Below the pieces are notes generated by a model. It did not search any database and had not been told where the DNA came from. It saw only the letters and a program-made list of their open reading frames with translations. The position numbers were made by a program, and so were the translations under genes. DNA of 64,000 nt, from positions 1 to 64,000 of the forward strand of contig NZ_FCOM02000034.1 in NCBI RefSeq assembly GCF_001544695.2. The letters are read 5' to 3'. Position 1 is the first letter of the stretch. Each line of letters starts with the position of its first letter. Shown here one piece after another: positions 26,652-36,302 of this stretch. The DNA is from Caballeronia arvi. GTDB taxonomy: Bacteria > Pseudomonadota > Gammaproteobacteria > Burkholderiales > Burkholderiaceae.

Positions 26652-27686
26652 ATGAATTTCGCTGATATCGCAGCCTGGCTTACCGCCCTCGCACCGGATG
26701 CGCCGTGCGGCGAGGACGAAGAGTACAGCCCCGAGTTCCGGGCGCTGGAAGAGGCGATCGCCGGCAAGCCCGACGCCCAGTATGGCGGCACCGTGATTGC
26801 CGCGACGCCGCCCGACTGGACGCTCGCCCGCTCGCTGTCGATCACCCTGCTCGACCGGACGCGCGATCTGCGGGTGGCGGTGCATTACACGCGCTCGGGC
26901 ATGGTGCGGGAGGGCTTCGCCGGCCTCGCGTGCGGCCTCGCGCTGATCGAAGGGCTGCTCGATCAGCACTGGAGCGGCGTGCATCCGCAACTCGACGCCA
27001 GCGACGGCGACGATCCGACCGCGCGGGTCAACGCGCTGTCGGCGCTCGTCGATGGTGCGGGGATCGTGGGCGAGCTGCGCGACGTGCCTTTTGTTGCGCC
27101 ACGTGGCCAGCGCGGTTTCGCGCTGCGCGATCTCGAAGTGCTGGCAGGTGAAGCACCGCTGTACGAAGGCGACGAGATGCCGACGCTCGCGGCCATCGAT
27201 GCGGCGTTCGCGCAAGCCGGCATCGACGAAGGGCGGGCGATGTGCGAGGCGCTTTCGGCGGCGCGGGCTTCGCTCGCGAACATCGAGCGTGCGTTGACAG
27301 GGCGCGTGGGGCCGTCGCGCGCGCTCGACTTCGGGCCGCTCGCACGGCCGCTTCAACGCATCGCGGAGTTCGTTGCGGCGCACACGGGGGGAAGGGGCAG
27401 CGCGATGGAGACCAGCAGCAGTGAAGAGGGCGCGGGTTCCGGTACGGCGGCGCATGCCGCTGCCGCGACGGGACCCGCCACGCCCCGGCGCATCGCGAGC
27501 GCGCGCGACGTGAGCGACGCGCTCGACGCGATCTGCGCGTACTACGCCGAATGCGAGCCGTCGAGCCCGTTGCCGGTGCTGCTGCAACGCGCGCGCAGGC
27601 TGGTCGGCAAGAGTTTCATCGAAATCATCGAGGACGTCGCGCCGGACGGCGCGCATCAATTCAGGCATCTGGGCGGAGTCGTCTGA
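26652..27686 (+). CDS. tssA: T6SS baseplate/cap protein TssA
   Basis: 344 aa from the ATG at 26652; an ATG seven codons upstream is possible, and neither has a clear ribosome site. The conserved ImpA N-terminal domain is visible: ISPDAPCGEDxEY-type motif as APDAPCGEDEEYSPEF, PPDWTLARSLSITLLDRTRDLRV, and LIEGLLDQHWSGVHPQLDASD. A variable Ala/Ser-rich linker at about residues 255-280 leads to a C-terminal domain ending SFIEIIEDVAPDG. It primes baseplate and sheath assembly in the cytoplasm. Confidence 0.92.
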   Translation: MNFADIAAWLTALAPDAPCGEDEEYSPEFRALEEAIAGKPDAQYGGTVIAATPPDWTLARSLSITLLDRTRDLRVAVHYTRSGMVREGFAGLACGLALIEGLLDQHWSGVHPQLDASDGDDPTARVNALSALVDGAGIVGELRDVPFVAPRGQRGFALRDLEVLAGEAPLYEGDEMPTLAAIDAAFAQAGIDEGRAMCEALSAARASLANIERALTGRVGPSRALDFGPLARPLQRIAEFVAAHTGGRGSAMETSSSEEGAGSGTAAHAAAATGPATPRRIASARDVSDALDAICAYYAECEPSSPLPVLLQRARRLVGKSFIEIIEDVAPDGAHQFRHLGGVV

Positions 27687-27719
27687 CCCGGCTCATTCAA
27701 AAGCAAAGGAGTGCACATC

Positions 27720-28247
27720 ATGGCCAAGGAAAGCAGTCAGAAATTCATCGCGCGCAATCGTGCGCCGCGCGTGCAGATCGAATACGACGTCGAAGTCTAC
27801 GGCTCGGAGAAGAAGGTCAACCTGCCCTTCGTGATGGGCGTGCTCGCGGACTTGTCGGGGCAGCCCGCCGAGCCGCTCGCGCCCGCCGCCGAACGCAAGT
27901 TTCTCGAGGTCGACGTGGACAACTTCGACGAACGTCTCAAGTCGATGAAGCCGCGCGTCGCCGTGCAGGTGCCGAACACGCTGACGGGCGACGGCAACGT
28001 CGCGGTCGATCTGACCTTCGAGAGCATGGACGACTTCACGCCCGCCGCGATCGCCCGCAAGGTCGAGCCGCTGCGGCAACTGCTGGAAGCGCGTACGCAA
28101 CTGGCGAACCTCCTGACCTACATGGACGGCAAGACCGGTGCCGAAACACTGATCGCCCGCCTGCTGGAAGAACCCGCGCTGATGAAGGCGCTCGCCGCGC
28201 AGCCTCGCCCGAATGGCGACGAAACCAAACCCACCACCGGAGCATGA
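27720..28247 (+). CDS. tssB: T6SS sheath small subunit TssB (VipA)
   Basis: 175 aa, ATG at 27720 with AAGGAG upstream. Family motifs: QKFIARNRAPRVQIEYDVE at the N terminus, LPFVMGVLADLSG near residue 40, ERKFLEVDVDNFDERLKSM and LTFESMDDFTPAAIARKV. It pairs with TssC to build the contractile sheath. The stop lies 4 nt before tssC. Confidence 0.97.
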   Translation: MAKESSQKFIARNRAPRVQIEYDVEVYGSEKKVNLPFVMGVLADLSGQPAEPLAPAAERKFLEVDVDNFDERLKSMKPRVAVQVPNTLTGDGNVAVDLTFESMDDFTPAAIARKVEPLRQLLEARTQLANLLTYMDGKTGAETLIARLLEEPALMKALAAQPRPNGDETKPTTGA

Positions 28248-28251
28248 CACG

Positions 28252-29754
28252 ATGAACGATCTCAGCCTCCAGCAACACACGCATGCGGCCGTGATGGAAG
28301 CGGCGCCCGAACTCGACGGCTTCTCCGCGCTGCTGCAAAAGGAATTCAAGCCGAAGTCCGATCGCGCCCGCGATGCCGTCGAGAACGCAGTGCGCACGCT
28401 CGCCGAGCAGGCATTGCGCGACACCGGCGTGATTTCCGGCGATGTCCTCGCGACCATCGAGGCGCTGATTGCGCAGATCGATCAGGCGCTCACCGGGCAG
28501 ATCAACCTGATCCTGCACAGCGAGCCGTTCCAGAAGGTCGAGAGCGCATGGCGCGGCCTGCACTATCTCGTCAACAACACTGAAACCGATGAGTCGCTGA
28601 AGATCCGCGTGCTCAACATCTCGAAGACGGAGCTGCACAAGACGCTGAAGAAGTATCGCGGCGTCGCGTGGGACCAGAGCCCGCTCTTCAAGAAGCTCTA
28701 CGAGGAAGAGTATGGCCAGTTCGGCGGCGAGCCGTACGGCGCGCTGGTCGCGGATTATTACTTCGATCACAGCGGCCCCGATGTCGATCTCCTCACGCAG
28801 ATCGCGAAGATCGCGGCGGCGGCGCACGCGCCGTTCATCGCGGGCGCGGACCCGGCCGCGCTGCTGATGGAATCCTGGCAGGAGCTCGCCAATCCGCGCG
28901 ATCTGACCAAGATCTTCCAGACGCCCGAGCACGCCGCGTGGCGCTCGCTGCGCGATTCGGAGGACTCGCGCTATATCGGTCTCGCGATGCCGCGCTTTCT
29001 CGCGCGTGCGCCCTACGGCGCGAAGACCGATCCGGTCGAGGCGTTCGATTTCGAGGAAGACACCGCCGGCGCGAACAGCAGCAAGTACGCGTGGGCGAAC
29101 GCATCGTATGCGATGGCCGCGAACATCACGCGTTCGTTCAAGATGTCCGGCTGGTGCTCGCGCATTCGCGGCGTCGAGTCGGGCGGCGCGGTCGAGGGTT
29201 TGCCGGTGCACGCGTTCCCGACGGACGACGGCGGCATCGACATGAAATGCCCGACCGAGATCGCCATCAGCGACCGGCGCGAGGCCGAGCTCGCCAGGAA
29301 CGGCTTCATGCCGCTCGTGCACAAGAAGAACTCGGACTTCGCGGCATTCATCGGCGCGCAATCGCTGCACAAGCCGGCCGAATACGAAGATCCCGACGCC
29401 ACCGCCAACGCGAACCTCGCGGCGCGCCTGCCGTATCTGTTCGCGTGCTGCCGCTTCGCGCACTACCTGAAGTGCATCGTGCGCGACAAGCTCGGCTCGT
29501 TCAGGGAGCGCGACGACATGGAGCGCTGGCTGCAGAACTGGATTCTCCAGTACGTCGATGGCGATCCCGCCCACTCTTCCGACGACACCAAGGCGCGCAA
29601 GCCGCTCGCCGACGCGCAGGTGATCGTGGAGGAAGTCGCGGGCAATCCGGGCTACTACACGTCGAAGTTCTTCCTGCGCCCGCATTACCAGCTCGAAGGT
29701 CTGACGGTGTCGCTGCGGCTCGTGTCGAAGCTGCCGACGGCGAAGGCCGCCTGA
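28252..29754 (+). CDS. tssC: T6SS sheath large subunit TssC (VipB)
   Basis: 500 aa, ATG at 28252. Family landmarks: SEPFQKVESAWRGLHYLV near residue 85, EYGQFGGEPYGALVADYYF near 155, IAKIAAAAHAPFIAGADP, AYGKT-like RAPYGAKTDPVEAFDFEE, KCPTEIAISDRREAELARNG, and the C-terminal RPHYQLEGLTVSLRLVSKLP. It forms the sheath with TssB; the C-terminal region contains the part recognised by ClpV-driven disassembly. Confidence 0.97.
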   Translation: MNDLSLQQHTHAAVMEAAPELDGFSALLQKEFKPKSDRARDAVENAVRTLAEQALRDTGVISGDVLATIEALIAQIDQALTGQINLILHSEPFQKVESAWRGLHYLVNNTETDESLKIRVLNISKTELHKTLKKYRGVAWDQSPLFKKLYEEEYGQFGGEPYGALVADYYFDHSGPDVDLLTQIAKIAAAAHAPFIAGADPAALLMESWQELANPRDLTKIFQTPEHAAWRSLRDSEDSRYIGLAMPRFLARAPYGAKTDPVEAFDFEEDTAGANSSKYAWANASYAMAANITRSFKMSGWCSRIRGVESGGAVEGLPVHAFPTDDGGIDMKCPTEIAISDRREAELARNGFMPLVHKKNSDFAAFIGAQSLHKPAEYEDPDATANANLAARLPYLFACCRFAHYLKCIVRDKLGSFRERDDMERWLQNWILQYVDGDPAHSSDDTKARKPLADAQVIVEEVAGNPGYYTSKFFLRPHYQLEGLTVSLRLVSKLPTAKAA

Positions 29755-29813
29755 GCATCGTCGTGTCCGTCGTGTTCGTCCTGTCCGACCATTACGCCTG
29801 AAAGGAGCCGCCC

Positions 29814-30365
29814 ATGTCCGAACCTTCCGCCCGGGACCGCCTGCAGCCCTCGCTGCTGGACCGCCTGACCGATTTCGAGCCGCACGCGCGTCATGAATCC
29901 CGCGAGCGGCGCGTGATCTCGTCGCGCGCATTGCGTGACAGCGTGCAGCGCGACATCGGCTGGCTGCTGAACGCGAGCGGTCTCGGGGAGGTGGGAAGCG
30001 CGGGTGATGCGACGAACCTGCCGCATGTCGCGACATCGGTGCTGAACTACGGTCTGCCCGATCTCGCGGGACGCGACGTCGCCGCGCTCACGGCGGGCAC
30101 GCTCGAGCGCCTGATCCGCGACGCGCTGTGGGCTTTCGAGCCGCGGCTCGCGCGCGAATCGGTGCGCGTCACGGCGATCGAAGACGGCAAGGGCGGCGCG
30201 AAGACCAGCCATGTGATCCGCTTCGAGATCGAGGCGGACATGTGGTCGCAGCCATATCCCGAGCGGCTTTTTCTGCGCACGGAGCTCGATCTCGAAGCGG
30301 GCGAGGTGCGCGTCGCCGATGCATCGACGACGCGCGCCGGATCATCGGCGGGGGAGCAGGCATGA
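29814..30365 (+). CDS. tssE: T6SS baseplate wedge protein TssE (gp25-like)
   Basis: 183 aa, ATG at 29814 with AAAGGAG. It starts with the family's RLQPSLLDRLTD and ERRVISSRALRDSVQRDIGWLLN, then PHVATSVLNYGLPDLAGR, the gp25 lysozyme-like core that lacks enzymatic activity and initiates sheath polymerisation on the baseplate. The stop overlaps the tssF start (ATGA). Confidence 0.94.
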   Translation: MSEPSARDRLQPSLLDRLTDFEPHARHESRERRVISSRALRDSVQRDIGWLLNASGLGEVGSAGDATNLPHVATSVLNYGLPDLAGRDVAALTAGTLERLIRDALWAFEPRLARESVRVTAIEDGKGGAKTSHVIRFEIEADMWSQPYPERLFLRTELDLEAGEVRVADASTTRAGSSAGEQA

Positions 30366-32254
30366 ACCCCGCGTTCCTCAGGTACTACAGTCAGGAGCTC
30401 CAGCACGTGCGGGAGATGGGCGGTGAGTTCGCCGCCGCGTTCCCGAAGATCGCCGGGCGGCTCGCGCTGGACGGCGTCGAATGTGCGGACCCGTATGTCG
30501 AGCGCTTGCTGGAAGGCTTCAGCTTCCTCGCCGCGCGCGTGCAGATGAAGCTCGATGCCGAGTTTCCGCGCTTCACGCAGCATCTGCTGGAACTGGCGTA
30601 TCCGCACTATCTGGCGCCGACGCCGTCGATGACGGTCGTTCAGCTTCACGCGGATCACGCGAACCCGCAACTCGCGGCCAGCGCCGATGGCATCGTCGTG
30701 CCCCGTCATACGGCGCTGCGCGGCATGCTCGACAAGTCCGCATCGACGCGCTGCGAATTCCGCACCGCGCATGCGCTGACGCTGTGGCCAGTCGAGATCG
30801 CGCAGGCGAAGTTTTCTACGCTCGCGGGCTCGCTCGACGCGTCGTCGCCGTCGTTGCCCGCGAACGTCAAGGCGGGATTGCGCCTGCGCCTTCGCGCAAC
30901 CGGCTCGCTCGGCTTCGACCGCCTCTCGCTCGATCGTCTCGCGCTCTATCTGCGCGGCCCCGACGGCCTGCCGGCCCGCCTGCACGAGCGTCTGCTCGCG
31001 CATTGCGTCGGCGTCGCGGTGATGCAGCCGGGCAACGGCGCGAGCGCCGCGGCCACGCTCGCGGTGCTGCCGAAGACCGCCTTGCGGCCGCTCGGTTTCG
31101 CCGAAGACGAGGCGCTTCTGCCGGTCGGCCAGCAATCGTTCGATGGCTACCGGCTGCTGCAGGAGTATTTCGCCTTCGCACCGCGTTTCATGTTCGTCGA
31201 GTTGCACGGGTTGCGCGGCGCGCTGCGTCATTGCCGCGGCCAGGAAGCGGAGATCGTGATCCTGCTCGATCAGGCGGATGCGTCGCTCGAACGCGGCGTC
31301 GATGCATCGAACTTCGCGCTCGACTGCACGCCCGCCATCAACCTCTTTCGCCGCCGCACCGACCGCGTCGCGCTGTCGGACACGGAATTCGAGTATCACG
31401 TCGTCGTGGATCGCACGCGCCCGATGGACTACGAAATCCATCAGATCGACGAAGTCACCGGCTACGGCGCGGGCGCGAGCGCGGTGAAGCAGTATCGCCC
31501 GTTCCATTGCGCGAAGGATCTCGACATGCCGGGCGAGGGCGGCGCGTTCTATCAGTTGCGCCGCGAGGCGCGGCGCGCGTCGGTGCGGCAGCAGCAGAAC
31601 GGCGCGCGCAGCAGCTACCTCGGCAGCGAAGCCTTCATCGCGCTGGTCGATGCGAACGCGTCCGAGGACGGCGAAGTGCGGCAGCTCGGCATCAGCGCGT
31701 GGTGCACGAACCGCGATCTGCCGCTGTCGATGCCCGTCGGCGCGGGCTCGACCGACTTCACGCTCGATGCCGAAGCGCCCGTCACCGCCGTGCGCTGCGT
31801 CGCCGGCCCGAGCCGGCCGCTGCCTTCGTTTGCCGAAGGGCCGGCCGCATGGCGGCTGCTCGATCATCTTTCGCTTAACTACGCGTCGCTCGTCGATACG
31901 AACGCCCAGGAAGGCGCCCGCGCGCTGCGCGAGCTGCTCGCGCTGTACTGCCCGGCCGATGACGCCGCCGCGCACCGGCAAGTCGAAGGGCTGCGTTCGG
32001 TGTCGTGCGAACCGGTCGTGCGGCGCCTGCCAACGCCCGGGCCGATCGTCTACGGGCGCGGCCTCGCGATCACGCTGCGCTTCGACGACGCCGCGTTCGA
32101 GGGCGCGAGCGCGTTCCTGCTCGGCGCGGTGCTGGCGCAGTTCTTTGCGCAGTACGTGTCGATCAATTCGTTCACCGAGACCCATGTCGCATCGCTCGCG
32201 CGTGGCCCGATCATGCAGTGGCCCGCGAGGACCGGACGATGCGCGACGCTCTGA
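30362..32254 (+). CDS. tssF: T6SS baseplate protein TssF
   Basis: 630 aa, ATG at 30362 coupled to tssE. The N terminus has the VasA/ImpG pattern FLRYYSQELQHVREMGGEFA, KIAGRLALDGVECADPYVERLLEGF, and FTQHLLELAYPHYLAPTPSM. The C-terminal RGLAITLRFDDAAFEG, GAVLAQFFAQYVSINSFTET and GPIMQWPAR match the family. It forms wedges with TssE, TssG and TssK. The last 16 nt overlap tssG. Confidence 0.96.
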   Translation: MNPAFLRYYSQELQHVREMGGEFAAAFPKIAGRLALDGVECADPYVERLLEGFSFLAARVQMKLDAEFPRFTQHLLELAYPHYLAPTPSMTVVQLHADHANPQLAASADGIVVPRHTALRGMLDKSASTRCEFRTAHALTLWPVEIAQAKFSTLAGSLDASSPSLPANVKAGLRLRLRATGSLGFDRLSLDRLALYLRGPDGLPARLHERLLAHCVGVAVMQPGNGASAAATLAVLPKTALRPLGFAEDEALLPVGQQSFDGYRLLQEYFAFAPRFMFVELHGLRGALRHCRGQEAEIVILLDQADASLERGVDASNFALDCTPAINLFRRRTDRVALSDTEFEYHVVVDRTRPMDYEIHQIDEVTGYGAGASAVKQYRPFHCAKDLDMPGEGGAFYQLRREARRASVRQQQNGARSSYLGSEAFIALVDANASEDGEVRQLGISAWCTNRDLPLSMPVGAGSTDFTLDAEAPVTAVRCVAGPSRPLPSFAEGPAAWRLLDHLSLNYASLVDTNAQEGARALRELLALYCPADDAAAHRQVEGLRSVSCEPVVRRLPTPGPIVYGRGLAITLRFDDAAFEGASAFLLGAVLAQFFAQYVSINSFTETHVASLARGPIMQWPARTGRCATL

Positions 32255-33285
32255 CCATCGATGGCGTGCTTGCGCGCGACGCCCGCCGCTTCGACTTCTT
32301 CCAGGCGCTGCGGCTGATCGAGCAGGCGCATGTGGATCGTCCGCGCGTCGGCCGGTCGCTTTCCGCGCGCGACGACGCCGTGCGCCTCTCGCAAGACCCG
32401 GAGCTGATCTTCCATCCGACGACGCTCGGCGACTTCGTTCCGGGCGAGGCCGGACAGCCCGGCCGGCTCGCGGTGAATTTTCTCGGCCTGCTCGGACCGA
32501 ACGGCCCGCTGCCGACGCATCTGACCGCCTATGTGCGCGAGCGCGCGCGTAACGCAAACGATCCGACGCTCGCGCGCTTTCTCGACGTGTTCCATCACCG
32601 GATGCTGTCGCTCTTCTATCGCGCATGGGCCGATGCCCAGCCGGTCGTGAGCGCCGACCGTCCGCATGACGATCGCTTCGCGGATTACGTCGGCAGTCTC
32701 TTCGGTTTGGGCGCGCCCGCGCTCGCCGGCCGCGATGCCGTGCCCGATTCCGCCAAGCGCCACTTCGCGGGCCTGCTCGCCGCGCCGACGCGCCATGCCG
32801 ACGGGCTGCGGCTGATCCTCGCGCGCTTCTTCGGCGTGAACGTGTCGATCGAACCGTGGAGCGGTCACTGGATCGCGCTGCCGGACGACGCCTGCACGCG
32901 TCTGGGCGGTGCGCGGCTCGGGGTATCGACGGTCGTCGGCACGCGGGTGTGGGACTGCCAGCACAAGTTCCGCATCGTGATCGGACCGCTGCGCTACACG
33001 GATTTCGTGCGCTTCCTGCCCGATGGGACGAGCCTCGCGAAGCTCGCTGACTGGGTCCGCAACTACGTGCGCGATCCGCTCGACTGGGATGTCGCGCTGC
33101 ATCTGAAGCGCGAAGAAGTGCCGCCGCTGCGTCTGCAAGGCAAGGCAATCGGCGGCGCACGGCTCGGCTGGAACACCTGGCTCACGAGCGGTGCGCCGGT
33201 CCATGACAACCATCGGGTCGTGATCGCCGGGCGGGCGGGAGCGAGCCACACGCAAGCCACAAGCAAGGAGACTTCTCATGACTGA
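32239..33285 (+). CDS. tssG: T6SS baseplate protein TssG
   Basis: 348 aa, ATG at 32239 inside the end of tssF. ARRFDFFQALRLIEQAHVD at the N terminus, FLGLLGPNGPLPTHLTAYV near residue 85, FLDVFHHRMLSLFYRAWADAQ, and LGWNTWLTSG at the C terminus are VasB/ImpH hallmarks. It is the wedge partner of TssF in the baseplate. The stop overlaps the tssH start by 8 nt. Confidence 0.96.
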   Translation: MRDALTIDGVLARDARRFDFFQALRLIEQAHVDRPRVGRSLSARDDAVRLSQDPELIFHPTTLGDFVPGEAGQPGRLAVNFLGLLGPNGPLPTHLTAYVRERARNANDPTLARFLDVFHHRMLSLFYRAWADAQPVVSADRPHDDRFADYVGSLFGLGAPALAGRDAVPDSAKRHFAGLLAAPTRHADGLRLILARFFGVNVSIEPWSGHWIALPDDACTRLGGARLGVSTVVGTRVWDCQHKFRIVIGPLRYTDFVRFLPDGTSLAKLADWVRNYVRDPLDWDVALHLKREEVPPLRLQGKAIGGARLGWNTWLTSGAPVHDNHRVVIAGRAGASHTQATSKETSHD

Positions 33286-35878
33286 AATCAGCCGCATGGC
33301 GTTGTTCGGCAAGCTCGATCCGCTTGCCTATCGCGCGATCGAAAACGGCGCGGCGTTTTGCAAGCTGCGCGGCAATCCGTATGTCGAACTGGCGCACTGG
33401 GTGCATCAGATCCTGCTCGCGGCGGATTCGGACCTGCGCCGCCTCGTGCGTCATTTCGAGCTGGACGAGGCCGCGCTCGAACGCGATCTGACCGCCGCGC
33501 TCGATCGCCTGCCGCGCGGCGCGGGCGCGGTGTCCGATATCTCCGCGCAAGTCGACGAAGCCGTCGAGCGCGGCTGGGTCTTCGGCTCGCTGATGTTCAA
33601 CGCCGCGAAGGTGCGCACGGGGCATCTCGTGATCGGCATGTTGCGCACGCCGAACCTGCGCAATGCGCTTTACGCGCTCTCGCGCCAGTTCGAGAAGATC
33701 AGCTTCGATGCGCTGTCCGCGCGCTTCGACGCGCTGCTCGACGGCTCGCCGGAAGCGCATGCCGCGGTTGCCGTCGAAGCCGCCGCGCCGCTCGCGGAGA
33801 ACGACGCGCTCGCCCGCTACACGGTCGATCTCACCGCCGAGGCGCGCGAGGGCAAGCTCGACGCGATCGTCGGTCGCGACATGGAGATCCGCCAGGTCAT
33901 CGACATTCTGATGCGGCGCAGGCAGAACAATCCGATCCTCACGGGCGAGGCGGGCGTCGGCAAGACGGCGGTGGTGGAAGGCTTCGCACAGCGCGTCGTC
34001 GCGGGCGAGGTGCCCCCCGCGTTGCGCGACGCCGTCGTGCGCACGCTCGATGTCGGCTTGCTTCAGGCGGGCGCGAGCGTGAAAGGCGAGTTCGAAAACC
34101 GGCTCAGGCAGGTGATCGAAGCGGTGCAGGCGTCGGACAGGCCGGTGATTCTTTTCATCGACGAGGCGCATACGCTCGTCGGCGCGGGCGGCGCGGGCGG
34201 CGCGGCCGGCACCGGCGACGCCGCCAATCTGCTCAAGCCCGCGCTCGCGCGCGGCACGCTGCGCACCATCGCGGCGACGACGTGGAGCGAATACAAGAAG
34301 CACATCGAGAAAGATCCGGCGCTCACGCGGCGCTTCCAGGTGGTGAAGGTGCCGGAGCCGTCCGAGGAAAACGCCATCGCGATGATGCGCGGCCTCGTGC
34401 GCAAGATGGAGCGGCATCACGGCGTGCAGGTGCTCGACGAGGCGCTGGAGGCCGCCGTGAAGCTCTCGCATCGCTTCATTCCCGCGCGCCAGTTGCCCGA
34501 CAAGGCCGTGAGCCTGCTCGACACCGCCTGTGCGCGCGTCGCGGTGAGCCAGCAGGCGCTGCCGCCGGCCATCGACGATGCGAAGCGGCGCATCGAGACG
34601 TGGCAGACCGAAAGCGAGATCGTGGCGCGCGAAGCCGCGCTCGGCATCGATACGCAGGAACGCGCCGCCGATGTCGCCGCCCGGCTCGACGCCGAGCGCG
34701 CGCGCCTCGCCGAGCTGACCGCGCGCTGGGACGCGGAGCGCGGGCTCGTCGCACGCATTGTCGCGGCGCGGCGGGCCATCGAGGAGGGCGGCGAGGCCGT
34801 GGCGCTTTACGATCTGAAAGCGCTGACCGATGAACTCGCGCAACGTCAGGGCGAGGCGCCGCTCATCCTGCCGGGCGTGGATGCGCATGCGGTCGCATCG
34901 GTGGTGCAGGACTGGACGGGCATCCCTGTCGGCCGCATGGTGCGCGACGAAGCCGCGAGCGTGCTCGATCTGGCCGCGACGCTGAACCGCCGCATCGTCG
35001 GGCAGGATCATGCGATGCAGATGATCGCGCGCCGCGTGCAGACCGCGCGCGCCGGTCTCGACGATCCCTGCAAGCCGGTCGGCGTGTTCATGCTGGCGGG
35101 CACGTCGGGCGTCGGCAAGACCGAAACCGCGCTCGCGCTCGCCGAGGCGCTCTATGGCGGCGAGGACAACGTCATCACCGTGAACATGAGCGAGTATCAG
35201 GAGGCGCACACGGTGTCGCTATTGAAGGGCGCGCCGCCGGGATACGTCGGCTACGGCGAAGGCGGCGTGCTCACCGAGGCGGTGCGGCGTCGTCCGTACA
35301 GCGTCGTGCTGCTCGACGAATTCGAGAAGGCGCATCCGGACGTGCACAAGCTCTTCTTTCAGGTCTTCGACAAGGGCCGCATGGAAGACGGCGAAGGCCG
35401 CGAGATCGACTTCTCCAACACGCTGATCCTGCTCACGACCAATGTCGGCACCGAGTTGATCACGCAACTGTGCGGCGGGCGCCAAGTGCCTTCGCCCGAG
35501 GAGATTGCGCGTGCGCTCCGCACGCCGTTGCTCGACGCCTTTCCGCCCGCGCTGCTCGGGCGCGTCGCGGTGATCCCGTACTACCCGCTCGACGACGCGA
35601 TGCTCGATGCGGTGATCCGTCTGCAACTCGCACGCATCGGACGACGTATCGCGGAGCAGCATCGCGTGAGCTTCGCCTTCGACGATGCCGTGGTCGGCCA
35701 GATCGCGCAACGCTGCACGGAGCTCGCGAGCGGCGGCCGCATGATCGACGCGATCCTCACCAACACCTTGCTGCCGCGCGTCAGTGCGGAATTCCTCGGC
35801 CGTCTCGTCGATGGCCGCCGTGTCGGGAAAGTCGAAGTCGGCGTGTGCGACGGCGACTTCACCTATGCCTTCGATTGA
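33278..35878 (+). CDS. tssH: T6SS sheath-recycling AAA+ ATPase TssH (ClpV)
   Basis: 866 aa. The N-terminal ClpN-type repeat domain (about 1-160) includes NGAAFCKLRGNPYVELAHWV and HLVIGMLRTPNLRNALYALS. The first AAA module has Walker A GEAGVGKT (about 225) and Walker B VILFIDEAHTLVGAGG (about 290); a coiled-coil middle domain spans about 400-520; the second module has GTSGVGKT (about 608) and LLDEFEKAHP (about 678). It extracts TssC from contracted sheaths for reuse. Confidence 0.97.
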   Translation: MTEISRMALFGKLDPLAYRAIENGAAFCKLRGNPYVELAHWVHQILLAADSDLRRLVRHFELDEAALERDLTAALDRLPRGAGAVSDISAQVDEAVERGWVFGSLMFNAAKVRTGHLVIGMLRTPNLRNALYALSRQFEKISFDALSARFDALLDGSPEAHAAVAVEAAAPLAENDALARYTVDLTAEAREGKLDAIVGRDMEIRQVIDILMRRRQNNPILTGEAGVGKTAVVEGFAQRVVAGEVPPALRDAVVRTLDVGLLQAGASVKGEFENRLRQVIEAVQASDRPVILFIDEAHTLVGAGGAGGAAGTGDAANLLKPALARGTLRTIAATTWSEYKKHIEKDPALTRRFQVVKVPEPSEENAIAMMRGLVRKMERHHGVQVLDEALEAAVKLSHRFIPARQLPDKAVSLLDTACARVAVSQQALPPAIDDAKRRIETWQTESEIVAREAALGIDTQERAADVAARLDAERARLAELTARWDAERGLVARIVAARRAIEEGGEAVALYDLKALTDELAQRQGEAPLILPGVDAHAVASVVQDWTGIPVGRMVRDEAASVLDLAATLNRRIVGQDHAMQMIARRVQTARAGLDDPCKPVGVFMLAGTSGVGKTETALALAEALYGGEDNVITVNMSEYQEAHTVSLLKGAPPGYVGYGEGGVLTEAVRRRPYSVVLLDEFEKAHPDVHKLFFQVFDKGRMEDGEGREIDFSNTLILLTTNVGTELITQLCGGRQVPSPEEIARALRTPLLDAFPPALLGRVAVIPYYPLDDAMLDAVIRLQLARIGRRIAEQHRVSFAFDDAVVGQIAQRCTELASGGRMIDAILTNTLLPRVSAEFLGRLVDGRRVGKVEVGVCDGDFTYAFD

Positions 35879-35888
35879 GGAGTGAGCC

Positions 35889-36278
35889 ATGCCGCAACAA
35901 GTCAGCATGGGCGCGACGTTGCAATGCTCGTTCGGCATAACGCCGTCGACGCTCGTCGTGCTGCCGGTGAACCGCGTGCGCTGCGAAGGGCCGCTCGCCG
36001 CGAACATCATGGATCACGAGCCGCTCGTGAACATCATGCCGTTCGGCATGTGCACGTCGCAGGCGAATCCGGAGGTCGCCGCGGCCACCGCCGCCGCGCT
36101 CGGCACGCCGACGCCGATGCCCTGCGTGCCTGCAACGATGACGCCGTGGACGCCTGGCGCGGTCACGGTGCTGCTCGGCAAGCAGCCGTCGCTCGACAAC
36201 GTGTCCACGTGCCTGTGCAACTGGGGCGGCGTGGTGACGGTCGTCGATCCGGCGACGCGCCAGACGCAGATTCCCTGA
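35889..36278 (+). CDS. PAAR-like DUF4280 protein, T6SS spike tip
   Basis: 129 aa, ATG at 35889 with GAGGAG eight bases upstream. It has the DUF4280/PAAR-like order QVSMGATLQCSFGITPSTL, ANIMDHEPLVNIMPFGMCTSQANP, and TPGAVTVLLGKQPSLDN followed by CLCNWGG; the cysteines at CTS, PC and CLC are typical for metal binding at the cone tip. Such proteins cap the VgrG spike and may carry effectors. No toxin extension is present, so it is a bare tip. It directly precedes vgrG. Confidence 0.88.
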   Translation: MPQQVSMGATLQCSFGITPSTLVVLPVNRVRCEGPLAANIMDHEPLVNIMPFGMCTSQANPEVAAATAAALGTPTPMPCVPATMTPWTPGAVTVLLGKQPSLDNVSTCLCNWGGVVTVVDPATRQTQIP

Positions 36279-36302
36279 CATTCGCTGATGAAGAGGCCCG
36301 CA